Shown one piece after another: positions 9,771 through 19,023 of a DNA stretch of 64,000 bases. The notes beneath the pieces were generated by a model. That model worked only from the letters and a program-made list of their open reading frames with translations. It was not told where the DNA came from and made no database searches. The DNA is from Bordetella genomosp. 11. Lineage in GTDB: Bacteria > Pseudomonadota > Gammaproteobacteria > Burkholderiales > Burkholderiaceae_B. Each line of letters starts with the position of its first letter. Position 1 is the stretch's first letter. Location: contig NZ_NEVS01000004.1 in the NCBI RefSeq assembly GCF_002261215.1, positions 3,100,001-3,164,000 on the forward strand. The letters are read 5' to 3'. A program made the position numbers and the translations under genes.

Positions 9771-10790
9771 CTATCGAAGCGGTGCTTCGCATGGACGGAC
9801 GGTTCCGCCCAGCCGCACCTCGTGTTCTAGGATCAAGGCGTCGCCGGCGGCGTCCCGGCCACCGATATGCGCGAGCAGCCTTTGCGCGGCACGGCGCCCG
9901 ATCTCAGCGCTGGGTTGCCGCACAGTCGCCAAGGTCGGCGCGGTCAGTTCGCCGAAGACCAAGCCATCGAAACCCAGGATGGACATGTCGTCCGGGATCC
10001 GCATGCCGGTCTGGCGCAGCGCGCGCATGACGCCCAGCGCCAGCAGGTCGTTGCTGCAGAACAGCGCCGTGGGATGCCAGCGCGCATCGGTGCCGCGCGT
10101 CAGGGCTTCCCGCATGGATTCAGCATGCGCGCCGACGTTGAAGTCCACCTCCACCGCCGGCCACGGCATCAGGCCGGCGGCCTGCATGGCATCGCGGTAG
10201 CCTTCATAGCGCCGTTTCGCGCGATCGGACGCATGCAGGGCGCCGGTGACCATCGCGATATCGCGATGTCCCTGTTCAATCAGCATGGCCACGCCATCCG
10301 CGGCGGCGCGGCGGTTGTCCACCGAAACGCAAGGCTGGTTCGGCGTGTCGTTGTAGAGCAATTGATACGGAACGCCTTCGGCGGCGAAGTCCGCAAGCAG
10401 GGAGTTGCGGCCGGCATCGGCCAGGGTCAGCAGGAGCCCGTCCACACGTTGGCGCAAGAGTGTCTCGATCGCGTTGCGTTCGCGGTCCGGGTCGTATTGG
10501 GTGGTGACGAGCAGCACGCGGCTGTCGGTGCCGGCCAGCGCGGCTTCGATGCCTTCGACGCAATCGGCGAATACCGGGTTGGAGAGGGTCGGCAACATGA
10601 CGCCAATCAAGCCGGTTCTTTCGCCACGTAACTGGCGGCCCAAGGAATTAGGGCGGAATTTCAGGGCCGCGATCGCGGCTTCCACGCGCGCCCGCATCTC
10701 TGGCCGCACCTGTTCCGGCGCGTTCAGGGCGCGCGATACGGTCGCGATGGAACAGCCTGCGTGCTGGGCGACGTCGCGGATGTCGGGCAT
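9771..10790 (-). CDS. LacI/GalR-family transcriptional repressor
   Basis: This 339-residue regulator has an N-terminal helix-turn-helix (IRDVAQHAGCSIATVSRALN), a hinge region (FRPNSLGRQLRGERT) and a periplasmic-binding-protein-like effector domain ending in VRLGGTVRP. The start is set at ATG 10790: GAGG lies four bases upstream and the HTH begins at once, as in LacI relatives. The open frame runs 150 residues further upstream without family features. It is the promoter-proximal gene of the transporter operon and has a perfect palindromic site 34 bases before its start, so it probably represses its own operon until the transported compound or a derivative binds. Confidence 0.92.
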   Translation of the reverse strand: MPDIRDVAQHAGCSIATVSRALNAPEQVRPEMRARVEAAIAALKFRPNSLGRQLRGERTGLIGVMLPTLSNPVFADCVEGIEAALAGTDSRVLLVTTQYDPDRERNAIETLLRQRVDGLLLTLADAGRNSLLADFAAEGVPYQLLYNDTPNQPCVSVDNRRAAADGVAMLIEQGHRDIAMVTGALHASDRAKRRYEGYRDAMQAAGLMPWPAVEVDFNVGAHAESMREALTRGTDARWHPTALFCSNDLLALGVMRALRQTGMRIPDDMSILGFDGLVFGELTAPTLATVRQPSAEIGRRAAQRLLAHIGGRDAAGDALILEHEVRLGGTVRPCEAPLR

Positions 10791-10824
10791 GACCTCGCTG
10801 CCTGGACGAATGACGATGTGGCAA

Positions 10825-10850
10825 TGTAAACGTTTTCGAAAACGTTTACA
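10825..10850. promoter_or_regulatory. LacI-family operator, perfect 26-bp palindrome
   Basis: The half-site TGTAAACGTTTTC is followed directly by its exact reverse complement, with CG at the centre of symmetry as in LacI/GalR operators. It lies 34 bases upstream of the LacI gene and about 245 bases before the divergent KaiC-like gene. Autoregulation of the operon is the simplest reading. Binding by this particular LacI protein is inferred. Confidence 0.8.
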
Positions 10851-11096
10851 ACGTGGCGATGCGTGAATTTCGATGCTGCACCGCGGCAAGAGTCCCCCAG
10901 GCTCATCGGTACGCCCGCCAGAAAGGATTAGGCCCAAGGTTGTAGAACCCGCGTGCCGACAATCCCCAAGCCCCGGGCACGACAAGTGCGAAAGGCCGGC
11001 CTCAAGCTGAACGCCCGCCGGGGCTGGGCACGGCGCTGGCGACGTGCGTCTGAAACACGGACCGCCACGAGCGCGGCGGCAAGAAGGGAGGAAACA

Positions 11097-12530
11097 GTGG
11101 CACGGCATCTCGCACGCACGGCGAGTGGCATAGACGGGCTGGACCGCATACTGCACGGCGGATTCGTCGAAGGCGCTTCCTATATCATCCAGGGCCGCCC
11201 GGGGGCGGGGAAAACCATCCTGTGCAACCAGATCGCGTTTTCGCATGCCGCCAACGGCGGCAAAGTCCTCTACGTGACGCTACTGGCTGAAACCCACGAA
11301 CGGCTATTCCAGGCGATGTCCACGCTGGACTTTTTCAATGCGGAGTACCTGGGCCAAAAAGTCACCTATGTCAGCGTCTTCCAGTCCTTGCGCGAGGAAG
11401 GCCTGGGCGCGGTAGTGCAGCTGCTGCGGCAGGAAACCAGGCGCCACCAGGCCACCTTGCTGATCTTCGACGGCCTGCTCAACGCCCGCGATCGCGCCGC
11501 GACGGATCTGGACGTCAAGACTTTCGTGGCCGAGGTCCAGGGGCAGGCCGGTTTCGTCGGATGTACGGTTCTGTTCCTGACCAGCACGCGGCTGGACGAC
11601 AGCAGCCCGGAACACACCATGGTCGACGGAGTGATCGACCTCGGCGACGAAATCTTCGGGGTACGCACGGTCCGCCAGCTGCAAGTCCGCAAATCGCGCG
11701 GCAGCCCCGCCATCGGCGGCCTGCATCAGTATGAAATCACGCGATCCGGCGTGACCCTCTATCCGCGGATCGAGGCCGTCGCATGGCCGCTGATCCCACC
11801 CGCGCCCGCGATGCTGGGGCAACGCGTCACCAGCGGCAACCACGGCCTGGATGGCCTGATGTGCGGCGGCCTCCCGCGTGGGTCCATCACGCTGGTGGCC
11901 GGACCGACAGGCGCGGGCAAGACCACCCTGGGACTGCACTTCCTTAGCGCGGGCTGCGCCGAAGAGCCCGCCCTGCATTTCGGTTTCTTCGAGAAGCTGG
12001 CGCTGCTGCAACGCAAAGCCTCCACCTTGGGCATCGGCTTGTCGCCGGACCACGTGCATCTGGCGTGGACGCCCCTGGCGGAAAACCTGCTCGATCGCCT
12101 GGGCCATGAATTGCTCGCGCTGGTCACGCGCCATCGCGTGACGCGGCTGTTCATCGATGGCGTCGGAGGTTTCGAACGAGCGGCCACGCATCGCTCCAGG
12201 CTGGTCGAATTTTTCACGGCGCTTACCAACCGCCTGCGCGCTACCGGTGTGACGACTCTGGTGACGTGGGAATCGCGCGAGATCCTCGACCAAAGTGCAA
12301 AAGCGCCCATGGAACAGCTCTCCGGCATGTTCGACAACATCGTCATGATGCGCCGGATCGAGACGGACCATGGCCCTGAGGGCACGATCGCCATCGAGAA
12401 GATGCGCGACAGCGCATTCGACAGCCACACGCACATTCTCGCCATCACGGACAGCGGCTTGCTGATAGGCCCCAGGTGGGGAGAGGACCGCGACACGGGC
12501 GATGAGGCGGAAAACCCCGGCGCATATTGA
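11097..12530 (+). CDS. KaiC-like tandem RecA-fold ATPase
   Basis: This 477-residue protein has two KaiC-type domains. Walker A motifs are at residues 33-40 (GRPGAGKT) and 269-276 (GPTGAGKT). Each domain opens with the family motif (SGIDGLDRILHGGF; SGNHGLDGLMCGGL). The GTG at 11097 is chosen because GGGAGG lies six bases upstream and the first KaiC motif follows; the frame extends upstream to 10953 with a low-complexity Arg-rich stretch. By eye the catalytic Glu pair is reduced to Ala-Glu (64-65) and Phe-Glu (298-299). The cyanobacterial Ser-Thr phosphosite pair aligns with Ser-Gly. It is a signalling ATPase of unknown output. The next gene encodes a receiver. Confidence 0.88.
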   Translation: MARHLARTASGIDGLDRILHGGFVEGASYIIQGRPGAGKTILCNQIAFSHAANGGKVLYVTLLAETHERLFQAMSTLDFFNAEYLGQKVTYVSVFQSLREEGLGAVVQLLRQETRRHQATLLIFDGLLNARDRAATDLDVKTFVAEVQGQAGFVGCTVLFLTSTRLDDSSPEHTMVDGVIDLGDEIFGVRTVRQLQVRKSRGSPAIGGLHQYEITRSGVTLYPRIEAVAWPLIPPAPAMLGQRVTSGNHGLDGLMCGGLPRGSITLVAGPTGAGKTTLGLHFLSAGCAEEPALHFGFFEKLALLQRKASTLGIGLSPDHVHLAWTPLAENLLDRLGHELLALVTRHRVTRLFIDGVGGFERAATHRSRLVEFFTALTNRLRATGVTTLVTWESREILDQSAKAPMEQLSGMFDNIVMMRRIETDHGPEGTIAIEKMRDSAFDSHTHILAITDSGLLIGPRWGEDRDTGDEAENPGAY

Positions 12531-12564
12531 CGATGAAGGGAAAACCGCAAGGAGACCGCTCCTC

Positions 12565-12933
12565 ATGGCATTGATCCTGGTCGTGGATGACGAGATCCTG
12601 CTCGCGGAGATGCTGGCCGTCATGCTGCGGGACGCGGGCCACGTCGCCCTTACGGCGCCGCATGGGCGCGCGGCACTGGAGCTCATGCAAGCGCAGCGAC
12701 CGGATCTGGTCATCACGGACTTCATGATGCCCGTGATGACGGGGCTCGAACTGGCCCAGGCCCTACGCGCCGACGGAAACACGCGGGACTTGCCGATCAT
12801 TCTTTGTACCGGCGGCCAGGGCCTGTTGGCTCGCCAAAGCCCTCACTTGTTCGATCTGGTCGTCGACAAGCCATACGATTACGGGGCACTGCTTTCCCAG
12901 GCCGAGCGCCTGGTGCGAAAGACCCGTCGATAA
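12565..12933 (+). CDS. Stand-alone response-regulator receiver domain
   Basis: This 122-residue single-domain receiver has the acidic pair D8-D9, phospho-acceptor D52 (ITDFMMP), switch residue T82 (ILCTGG) and conserved K102 (DKPY). There is no output domain. The ATG at 12565 has AGGAG about nine bases upstream. A longer in-frame start at 12502 would overlap the KaiC-like gene by 29 bases and adds no conserved sequence. Position and spacing indicate co-transcription with the KaiC-like ATPase, so the two probably act together. No histidine kinase is adjacent. Confidence 0.9.
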   Translation: MALILVVDDEILLAEMLAVMLRDAGHVALTAPHGRAALELMQAQRPDLVITDFMMPVMTGLELAQALRADGNTRDLPIILCTGGQGLLARQSPHLFDLVVDKPYDYGALLSQAERLVRKTRR

Positions 12934-13140
12934 ATCGTCGCGAGTGGCTCCCGCTCCACAAACGGATGAGCATGCGGCACGGTCCATAGGGCTTTGCCAT
13001 GCGGGGCGCCGTTGTAATTTGACAAATCGCGTACCAAAATCAAGACATGATAATTATGTTTTGTTACTCTCGATTCAAATTGCAATAAACGGACAAGGCG
13101 GCGATCACATTCGCACCTTCGTAGCCCTGGTGTTGAATCG

Positions 13141-16100
13141 ATGAAAATCCGCAATTTCCGGCGCCAGCGCCGCCACTCCAAGTATCTGACCGTCTCCCGG
13201 GCCGCATTCGGCGCGGGATTGTTCCTCGCGGGGGCCGGTGGAGCGCTTGCCCAGTGCGTGACCACGGGGCCGGTAACGACGAACTCCGGCTGCGTGACCT
13301 GGAGCGCCGGCGATTTCATCATCACCAGCACCGGCGTCGTCGATGGGACCGCAAATCCCCTCCCGTACGCGCTCAATGCCTCCGGTTCGGTCGGCACGTT
13401 GCTCAATCAGGGGATCATCCGCGGAGGTAGCTCGGAAGGCGTCGGGATCGGCGCCGGAACGTTGGTGCCGGCCATTATCAACGAAGGCACGATAATCAGT
13501 CCGACCGCGCTTCGGAACGTTGGCACGGTCACCAGCCTCACGAACGCGAGCACCGGCATCATCATCGGCTCGGATGGGTATGGAGTCGAAGCCGACGGTC
13601 GCTTCGCCATATCGGGCATCGGCACAGTGGCCAACAACGGGACCATCACGGCGTCGAGCAGCACGCAGGCCGCCATCGCGGCCGTGGCCACCGTCGGAAC
13701 GCTCACCGGCATCGGCACCATCGTCAACAACGGTTCGATCCTGGCGACCTCCACGGGGGGCGCCGGCATAGGCGGCGCCGCCGGGAGCACCATCGGCACG
13801 GTGATCAACGCGGCGAGCGGGAGCATCACCGGTGTCACGGCGGGCATCCTGAACAACGGCACCATCGGCACGATCAGCAATCACGGCCTTATCGCCGGCA
13901 CCAGCACTGCCGGCGATGCTGCCTACGGTATCGATGCCAATGGCGGCTCTATCGGACTCATCGACAACGGCGGCACGATCCGGGGCGCTTTCGCGGGCGT
14001 GGTGGCCGAAGCCGCCACCACCATACAGGCCATCGACAACACGGGGACGATCGCTTCCGCTGTGACCGATCTGGGTGTCAGCACGCCATCGCCCTATACA
14101 GGCCTGCTGGTGCGGACGGGCGGCAGCATCGGTTCGGTCACGAACAGCGGCACCATCACTGGCCTGTACAACGCCATACAGATCGACGCCAGCAGTGCGA
14201 TCGGCACGATCGCCAACAGCGGTCTTATCGCCGGCGACATCACGTCCGCCAGCACGCAGGACCTGATGATCGCGGGCGGCAGCGGCACGGCCATCGGCAC
14301 ACTGACCGGCCTGAGCGGCGGCCTGGCCGAAACCGACAAAGGCTTCATCAAGCTCACGGGAGCCAACCTGGTGTTCACCAGCGGCAATCTGCTGTTGAAC
14401 GACGACATCGGGGTGAATGCCGGCTATGCCGTGATCAACAACGGCGCGACCCTGCAGATCAACAATCCCATCACCGTGCACGGCGACTACACCCAGACCG
14501 GCGGCGGCCTGGCGATCAACGCGGCCAACGCCACGACGTACGGGTATCTGGACGTCAGTGGCAGCGCGTCGGTCAGCAACTCGGCCATCAGCCTGAGCGG
14601 AAGCAGCCTGGCCGCGGGACAGACCTACTCCGTCGTGCGCGCGGCGGGCAGCGCCGCCTATAGCGGCAACACGGCATTCGTCTCGGTGAACAACGGCCTG
14701 CTCGCGCAGCTGAGCACGGTCGGCGGCAACCTGGTCGCCACGCTGGCGCCCGATGCCCAGCATCATTACTGGGACGGCGCCAACACCGCCGCGGACGGCA
14801 CCATCGCCGGCGGCTCCGGCACCTGGACGGCGACCGGCACGAACTGGACCAGTACCGATGGCACCAGCAATGGCAAGCTCGATACCGCCGATGTGCGCCC
14901 GGTATTCGGCGGCACCGCCGGCACCGTCACGGTGGACAACAGCCTGGGCGCGATCAAGGTCAGCGGCATGCAGTTTTCCACCGACGGCTACCGGGTCACG
15001 GGCAGTCCGATCAACCTGACCGCCGCCGCCTCGGCCATCGAAGTGGACGACAACGTCAACGCCACCATCGATTCGGTGCTCCAGGGCAACGGCGGGCTGG
15101 CCAAGACGGGCAACGGCCTGCTGATCCTGAACGGCGCGAATACCTACTCCGGCGGCACGACGGTCGATGCCGGTACGCTGGAGATCGGCGATGCCGACCA
15201 CGCCGGCGCCAGCATCCTGGGCGACGTTGCCGTGGGATCGGCCGGGACCCTGCGCGGACACGGCACGATCGGCGGCAGCGTCACCAACAACGGTGTGGTG
15301 CGGCCGGGCGGATCCATCGGCACGCTGACCATCGCGGGCAACTATACGCAGTCGCCCTCGGGCACCTTGTTCGTCGATGTCAGCCCCACCGCGGCCTCGC
15401 AGCTGAAGGTCGGCGGAACGGCGACGCTGGGCGGGACCTTGAACGTGCTGTACGGGCCGGGCACCTATAGCGCCGCGTCCTACCGCATCATCGATGCGTC
15501 CAGCGTGAGCGGCCAGTTCTCCAGCGTGACCAGCAACGCGCCGGCCGAACTCGCGCAAAGCGTGCAGAGGCTGGCCGATGGCAGCACGCTGACGCTGTCG
15601 CCGGCGGGCACCGATAACGGCGGTACGGATAACGGTGGCGGCACGGGCGGCGGCACGGTGGTCGTCAAGCCCACCAACGCCACCATCTTCGGGGCCATGG
15701 GCTCGGCCGCCATCCGCGAAGGCCAGCGAGTGAACGAAACGCTGCTCTCGCGCCTGGGACAAGCCTGCGCGGACGCCGCGTCGGCGGCCGACTGCGCACG
15801 CCCCGGCCGCCAGGCCTGGGCGCAGATCGTCTCGGATACGGCGCATGTGCGCGGCAACGACGACGCGCCCAGCTACAAGGACAGCCACTACGGTTTCCTG
15901 ACCGGGCTGGATCACCAGGTGGGCGACTGGACGCTGGGTATCGCCGGCGGCTATAGCCACACCGATGTCTCCGAGGACGATGCCAGCGGCAAGATCGACA
16001 CGGTGCGCGTGGCCGGCTATGGCAGCCGCCGGCTGGGGCCGGTCGACGTGGCTGCCACGGTGGGCGCGGCCTACGACTTCCTGCAATCGCGGCGCTCCTT

Positions 16101-16617
16101 CGCGGGACTGGGCAGCGCCAAGGGCGATACGGACGGCCAGGAGATCACCGCCGGGCTGCAGGCCAGCCTGCCGCTGGCGACGGGCCGCTTCACGATCACG
16201 CCGCGCGTGGGCCTGCGCTACCAGTACTTCCATGCCGACAGCTTCGGCGAAAACGGTTCGACCAGCCAGAACCTGCACGTCGGCTCGCAGGACATCAACA
16301 GCCTGCAGCCGTACGCGCAGCTGGCCGTGGGCCTGCCCTTCACCACGGGGGCGGCGCGGCCCGCGCTGGTCGAGGCGCGGGTGGGCTATGCCTATGAAAC
16401 CCTGGATGCCAGCCGCACCGTCGCGGCCGCGGCCAGCGACGGCACGCGCTTCACGCTGCCCGGCGTGGCACCGTCGCGCGGCATGCTGACGGCTGGCGTG
16501 GGCCTGACGCTGCCGCTCGGCAAGGCGGTCGATATCACGGCGAGTTACGATCGCCTTTTCGATACCGGCAATGTCTCGGCGCAGGCTTTCCAGCTGCAGG
16601 GGCGCTACACGTTCTGA
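13141..16617 (+). CDS. Autotransporter, AIDA-like repeat passenger
   Basis: This 1158-residue type Va secreted protein begins MKIRNFRRQRRHSKYL and has a basic extended N-region, a hydrophobic core and a probable cleavage after GGALA, before QCVTT. The passenger holds many degenerate repeats of about 20-25 residues built on IxTIxNxGxI, typical of beta-helices. Passenger-associated transport repeats follow (GLAKTGNGLLILNGANTYSGG). A Gly-rich linker GTDNGGGTGGGTV precedes a barrel of about 270 residues ending Arg-Tyr-Thr-Phe. Two Cys (CADAASAADC) lie at the start of the barrel region. No Shine-Dalgarno sequence is clear before the ATG. The ligand or role is unknown. Confidence 0.88.
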   Translation: MKIRNFRRQRRHSKYLTVSRAAFGAGLFLAGAGGALAQCVTTGPVTTNSGCVTWSAGDFIITSTGVVDGTANPLPYALNASGSVGTLLNQGIIRGGSSEGVGIGAGTLVPAIINEGTIISPTALRNVGTVTSLTNASTGIIIGSDGYGVEADGRFAISGIGTVANNGTITASSSTQAAIAAVATVGTLTGIGTIVNNGSILATSTGGAGIGGAAGSTIGTVINAASGSITGVTAGILNNGTIGTISNHGLIAGTSTAGDAAYGIDANGGSIGLIDNGGTIRGAFAGVVAEAATTIQAIDNTGTIASAVTDLGVSTPSPYTGLLVRTGGSIGSVTNSGTITGLYNAIQIDASSAIGTIANSGLIAGDITSASTQDLMIAGGSGTAIGTLTGLSGGLAETDKGFIKLTGANLVFTSGNLLLNDDIGVNAGYAVINNGATLQINNPITVHGDYTQTGGGLAINAANATTYGYLDVSGSASVSNSAISLSGSSLAAGQTYSVVRAAGSAAYSGNTAFVSVNNGLLAQLSTVGGNLVATLAPDAQHHYWDGANTAADGTIAGGSGTWTATGTNWTSTDGTSNGKLDTADVRPVFGGTAGTVTVDNSLGAIKVSGMQFSTDGYRVTGSPINLTAAASAIEVDDNVNATIDSVLQGNGGLAKTGNGLLILNGANTYSGGTTVDAGTLEIGDADHAGASILGDVAVGSAGTLRGHGTIGGSVTNNGVVRPGGSIGTLTIAGNYTQSPSGTLFVDVSPTAASQLKVGGTATLGGTLNVLYGPGTYSAASYRIIDASSVSGQFSSVTSNAPAELAQSVQRLADGSTLTLSPAGTDNGGTDNGGGTGGGTVVVKPTNATIFGAMGSAAIREGQRVNETLLSRLGQACADAASAADCARPGRQAWAQIVSDTAHVRGNDDAPSYKDSHYGFLTGLDHQVGDWTLGIAGGYSHTDVSEDDASGKIDTVRVAGYGSRRLGPVDVAATVGAAYDFLQSRRSFAGLGSAKGDTDGQEITAGLQASLPLATGRFTITPRVGLRYQYFHADSFGENGSTSQNLHVGSQDINSLQPYAQLAVGLPFTTGAARPALVEARVGYAYETLDASRTVAAAASDGTRFTLPGVAPSRGMLTAGVGLTLPLGKAVDITASYDRLFDTGNVSAQAFQLQGRYTF

Positions 16618-16642
16618 TGCCGGGCGGCGGTTCGCCCAGCCA

Positions 16643-18136
16643 TCACATCCAGCCCAGCCAGCGCCAGTACGTCAGTCCGAATCCAAGCATCAGCACATAA
16701 CCGATCACGGTCACGGCGATTCCCACCTTGGCGAATTGCCTGGCCGTGAATGTTTCGGTTCCCAGGCAGACCATATTCTGCGGGGCGTTGATCGGCAGGA
16801 TAAATCCATAGCTGACCACGAAGCCCAGCAGCATCGTCATGCCCAAGGGGTTGAAATCGCCGGGCAGCGTCGCCAGCACCGAGATCAGTATCGGCAGCAT
16901 GGCCGAGGTCAGCGCCGTTGCGCTGGCGAAGCCCAGGTGAATCACGATCAGGAAGGCGGCCAGTATCGAGAAAATGCCCAGCGGCCCCAGCTGGGCAAGG
17001 CCCGTGTTTTCCACCACTTTCGCGCCCAACCATTGACCGGCATGGGTCGTCAGCAGCGCGGTCCCCAGGCTGATGCCCACCCCGAACACGATGACCGTTC
17101 CCCACGGGATCCGCGACTGAACGTCCTTCCATGTCATCACGCCGATGCGCGGCAGCAGCAACAGCACCAGGCCGAAATAGGTGGTGGAGGTCGTGTCGAA
17201 GCGATGGAGCTTGCCTTCCGTGGCCCAGCACAATAGCAGCAGCACGGAAACCGCCATCAGGCGCTTCTGGGCGCCCGTCATGGGACCGAGCTCGCGCAGC
17301 GATTCTTCGACGGCCTCCTTTCCGCCGGCGATATTGTCGCTTTCAGGGGGCAGCATTTTCAGCACAAGGAAGACCAGCACGGCGGACATCACGACGGCCC
17401 ACGGCGCACCCGCGACCAGCCAGTCCGACCAGGTCACGCGGGCGTGCAGCATTTTCTCCATGAAACCTATCGTCAACAGGTTCTGCGCCGCCGCGGTCTG
17501 GATACCGACGTTCCAGATGCTGGTAGCCTGCGCCACGATAATCATGATGCCGGCGGCGATATTCGACCGCTTATCGACGCCGAATGCCGCTATCACGCCC
17601 ATCATGATGGGCACCACCGCCGCGCTGCGAGCGGTAGCGCTGGGTACCACCAGGCTAAGGACGATGGTCACCGCGATGCAGCCGATCAGGATGCGCCGCG
17701 TGCTGGTTCCTATCTTCGATAGCGTCACCAACGCGATCCGGCGGTCGAGCCCGGTGTAGGTCATGGCTGCGGCGATGAAAAGCGCGCCCGCCACGAGCGC
17801 CAGCGCCGAATTGGCAAAACCGGTCAATGCCATGCCGATGGCCGCCGAGGTGCCGTATACCGATGCGGGATTGCCGACGACGGGCGCCGTTCCCAGCAGG
17901 AACGCCATCAACGTCGTGATCATGATCGCACTGGCTTCGTACGAGACGGCTTCCGTTACCCACACCACCACCGCGAATACCAGGATGGCCAGCATACGGT
18001 GCCCCGCCGCGGGCAGGTCGGGCGTCAATGGCAACAGCAACACGACCACCATGGCCCCGATCCCCGCGATCAGGCCCATGGGAAGCTTGCTTCCCCGTGC
18101 GCTCTTGGTCGCCCCGGCAGCGCCTGTTGTCGCCAT
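16643..18136 (-). CDS. DASS (SLC13-type) anion/dicarboxylate transporter
   Basis: This 497-residue inner-membrane protein has about eleven to twelve hydrophobic segments. The divalent anion:sodium symporter family is recognised from VVPSATARSAAVVPIMMG and the C-terminal half PINAPQNMVCLGTETFTARQFAKVG. Relatives import dicarboxylates, citrate or sulfate, or exchange them. The ATG at 18136 has GGAG six bases upstream. The alternative TTG at 18151 would place that ribosome site inside the gene. It is convergent with the autotransporter upstream in the window. The substrate is not decided by the sequence. Confidence 0.85.
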   Translation of the reverse strand: MATTGAAGATKSARGSKLPMGLIAGIGAMVVVLLLPLTPDLPAAGHRMLAILVFAVVVWVTEAVSYEASAIMITTLMAFLLGTAPVVGNPASVYGTSAAIGMALTGFANSALALVAGALFIAAAMTYTGLDRRIALVTLSKIGTSTRRILIGCIAVTIVLSLVVPSATARSAAVVPIMMGVIAAFGVDKRSNIAAGIMIIVAQATSIWNVGIQTAAAQNLLTIGFMEKMLHARVTWSDWLVAGAPWAVVMSAVLVFLVLKMLPPESDNIAGGKEAVEESLRELGPMTGAQKRLMAVSVLLLLCWATEGKLHRFDTTSTTYFGLVLLLLPRIGVMTWKDVQSRIPWGTVIVFGVGISLGTALLTTHAGQWLGAKVVENTGLAQLGPLGIFSILAAFLIVIHLGFASATALTSAMLPILISVLATLPGDFNPLGMTMLLGFVVSYGFILPINAPQNMVCLGTETFTARQFAKVGIAVTVIGYVLMLGFGLTYWRWLGWM

Positions 18137-18223
18137 CTCGATCTCCGTCAAAGCTGGGATGAATCTCGCTTTTAACCGGAGGCAAATGGCTTTTCAACTT
18201 GCGCCGGGGGGCTGATCCCGCGA

Positions 18224-18925
18224 TCAGGCTGCGCCGGCTTGCCGGTCGACCAGGCCGGGCAAGGCATCCATAGAGGTAGCGGTCATGTCAGGTTGCACGC
18301 CCAGTTCATCGAAACTGTTGCCGGCGCGGTTGATCCAGCAGACCGGGAAGCCGAAGTGGCGTGCGCCGGCGGCGTCCCAGGCATTGGAGGACACGAAAAG
18401 AATGTCCGAGCGGTGCAGCCCCAAACGGGTCTCCGCCAACTCGTAGACCTTCGTGTGCGGCTTGAAAAGCCGCACACTGTCCACGCTGATCAGTTCCGCG
18501 AAATGATGCCGCAGCCCGGAGTTACCCACCACGCTGTCGATCGAATGCACCGAGCCATTGGAAAGAATGGCCAGGGGCAAGCCGCACCGCTGCAGCGCGG
18601 ACAGGGCCGCCGGAACTTCCGGGTGGGGCTGCAGGTGCAGATACGCATCGCACAGCGTCGCCCGGGTCTTGTCGTCCAGCGCCAGCTTCAGTTGCCGGCA
18701 GGTGAAGACCAGCGCATCTTCCGTGGCCGCCTCGAAGGACAGATACTGTCCCATCAGGGTGCGCAGCCAGGTGTATTCCAGCTGCTTCTGCCGCCACATC
18801 GCACTGATTTCAAGTCCGCGGCCGGGGTAGAACCCGCTGCATTGGCGGGCGACCGAATGCACGTCATAAAGCGTGCCATAAAGATCGAAGACCACTGCTT
18901 TTACAGGTTTCATTTCAAGCCTCAT
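18224..18925 (-). CDS. Haloacid dehalogenase, type II ((S)-2-haloacid dehalogenase-like)
   Basis: This HAD-superfamily hydrolase of 233 residues carries all type II landmarks: nucleophile Asp in [14 protein letters not shown] in the cap ([11 protein letters not shown]), LSNGS, the Lys of [11 protein letters not shown], and [15 protein letters not shown]. In characterised relatives these residues hydrolyse 2-haloalkanoates to 2-hydroxy acids. Many genomic homologues have unknown natural substrates. An internal ATG at codon 5 (MKPVK) with GAGG just before it may be the used start. The adjacent DASS transporter could supply an organic acid substrate, but this is speculative. Confidence 0.88.
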   Translation of the reverse strand: MRLEMKPVKAVVFDLYGTLYDVHSVARQCSGFYPGRGLEISAMWRQKQLEYTWLRTLMGQYLSFEAATEDALVFTCRQLKLALDDKTRATLCDAYLHLQPHPEVPAALSALQRCGLPLAILSNGSVHSIDSVVGNSGLRHHFAELISVDSVRLFKPHTKVYELAETRLGLHRSDILFVSSNAWDAAGARHFGFPVCWINRAGNSFDELGVQPDMTATSMDALPGLVDRQAGAA

Positions 18926-19023
18926 AGGTGAAGTGGCGAAAAGGCAGGGCTGCCCTTGGGTTCACCCGGGCCGGCGCCGTGGAGTCATGGCCGACACGAA
19001 TTCCCCCGGATGATGCGGGGCAT

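Noticed and set aside
9771..11246. 491-residue version of the LacI protein
   Set aside because: The extra 152 N-terminal residues cross the operator palindrome and lack similarity; the HTH starts at ATG 10790.
13019..13054. TTGACA with GATAAT as the promoter of the second autotransporter
   Set aside because: The spacing between the elements is 24 bases, too long for sigma-70; no better -10 at the proper distance.
13105..16278. 1057-codon open frame antisense to the second autotransporter
   Set aside because: Long reverse frames are expected in GC-rich repetitive genes. The plus-strand frame has a signal peptide, repeats and a barrel; the reverse frame has none.
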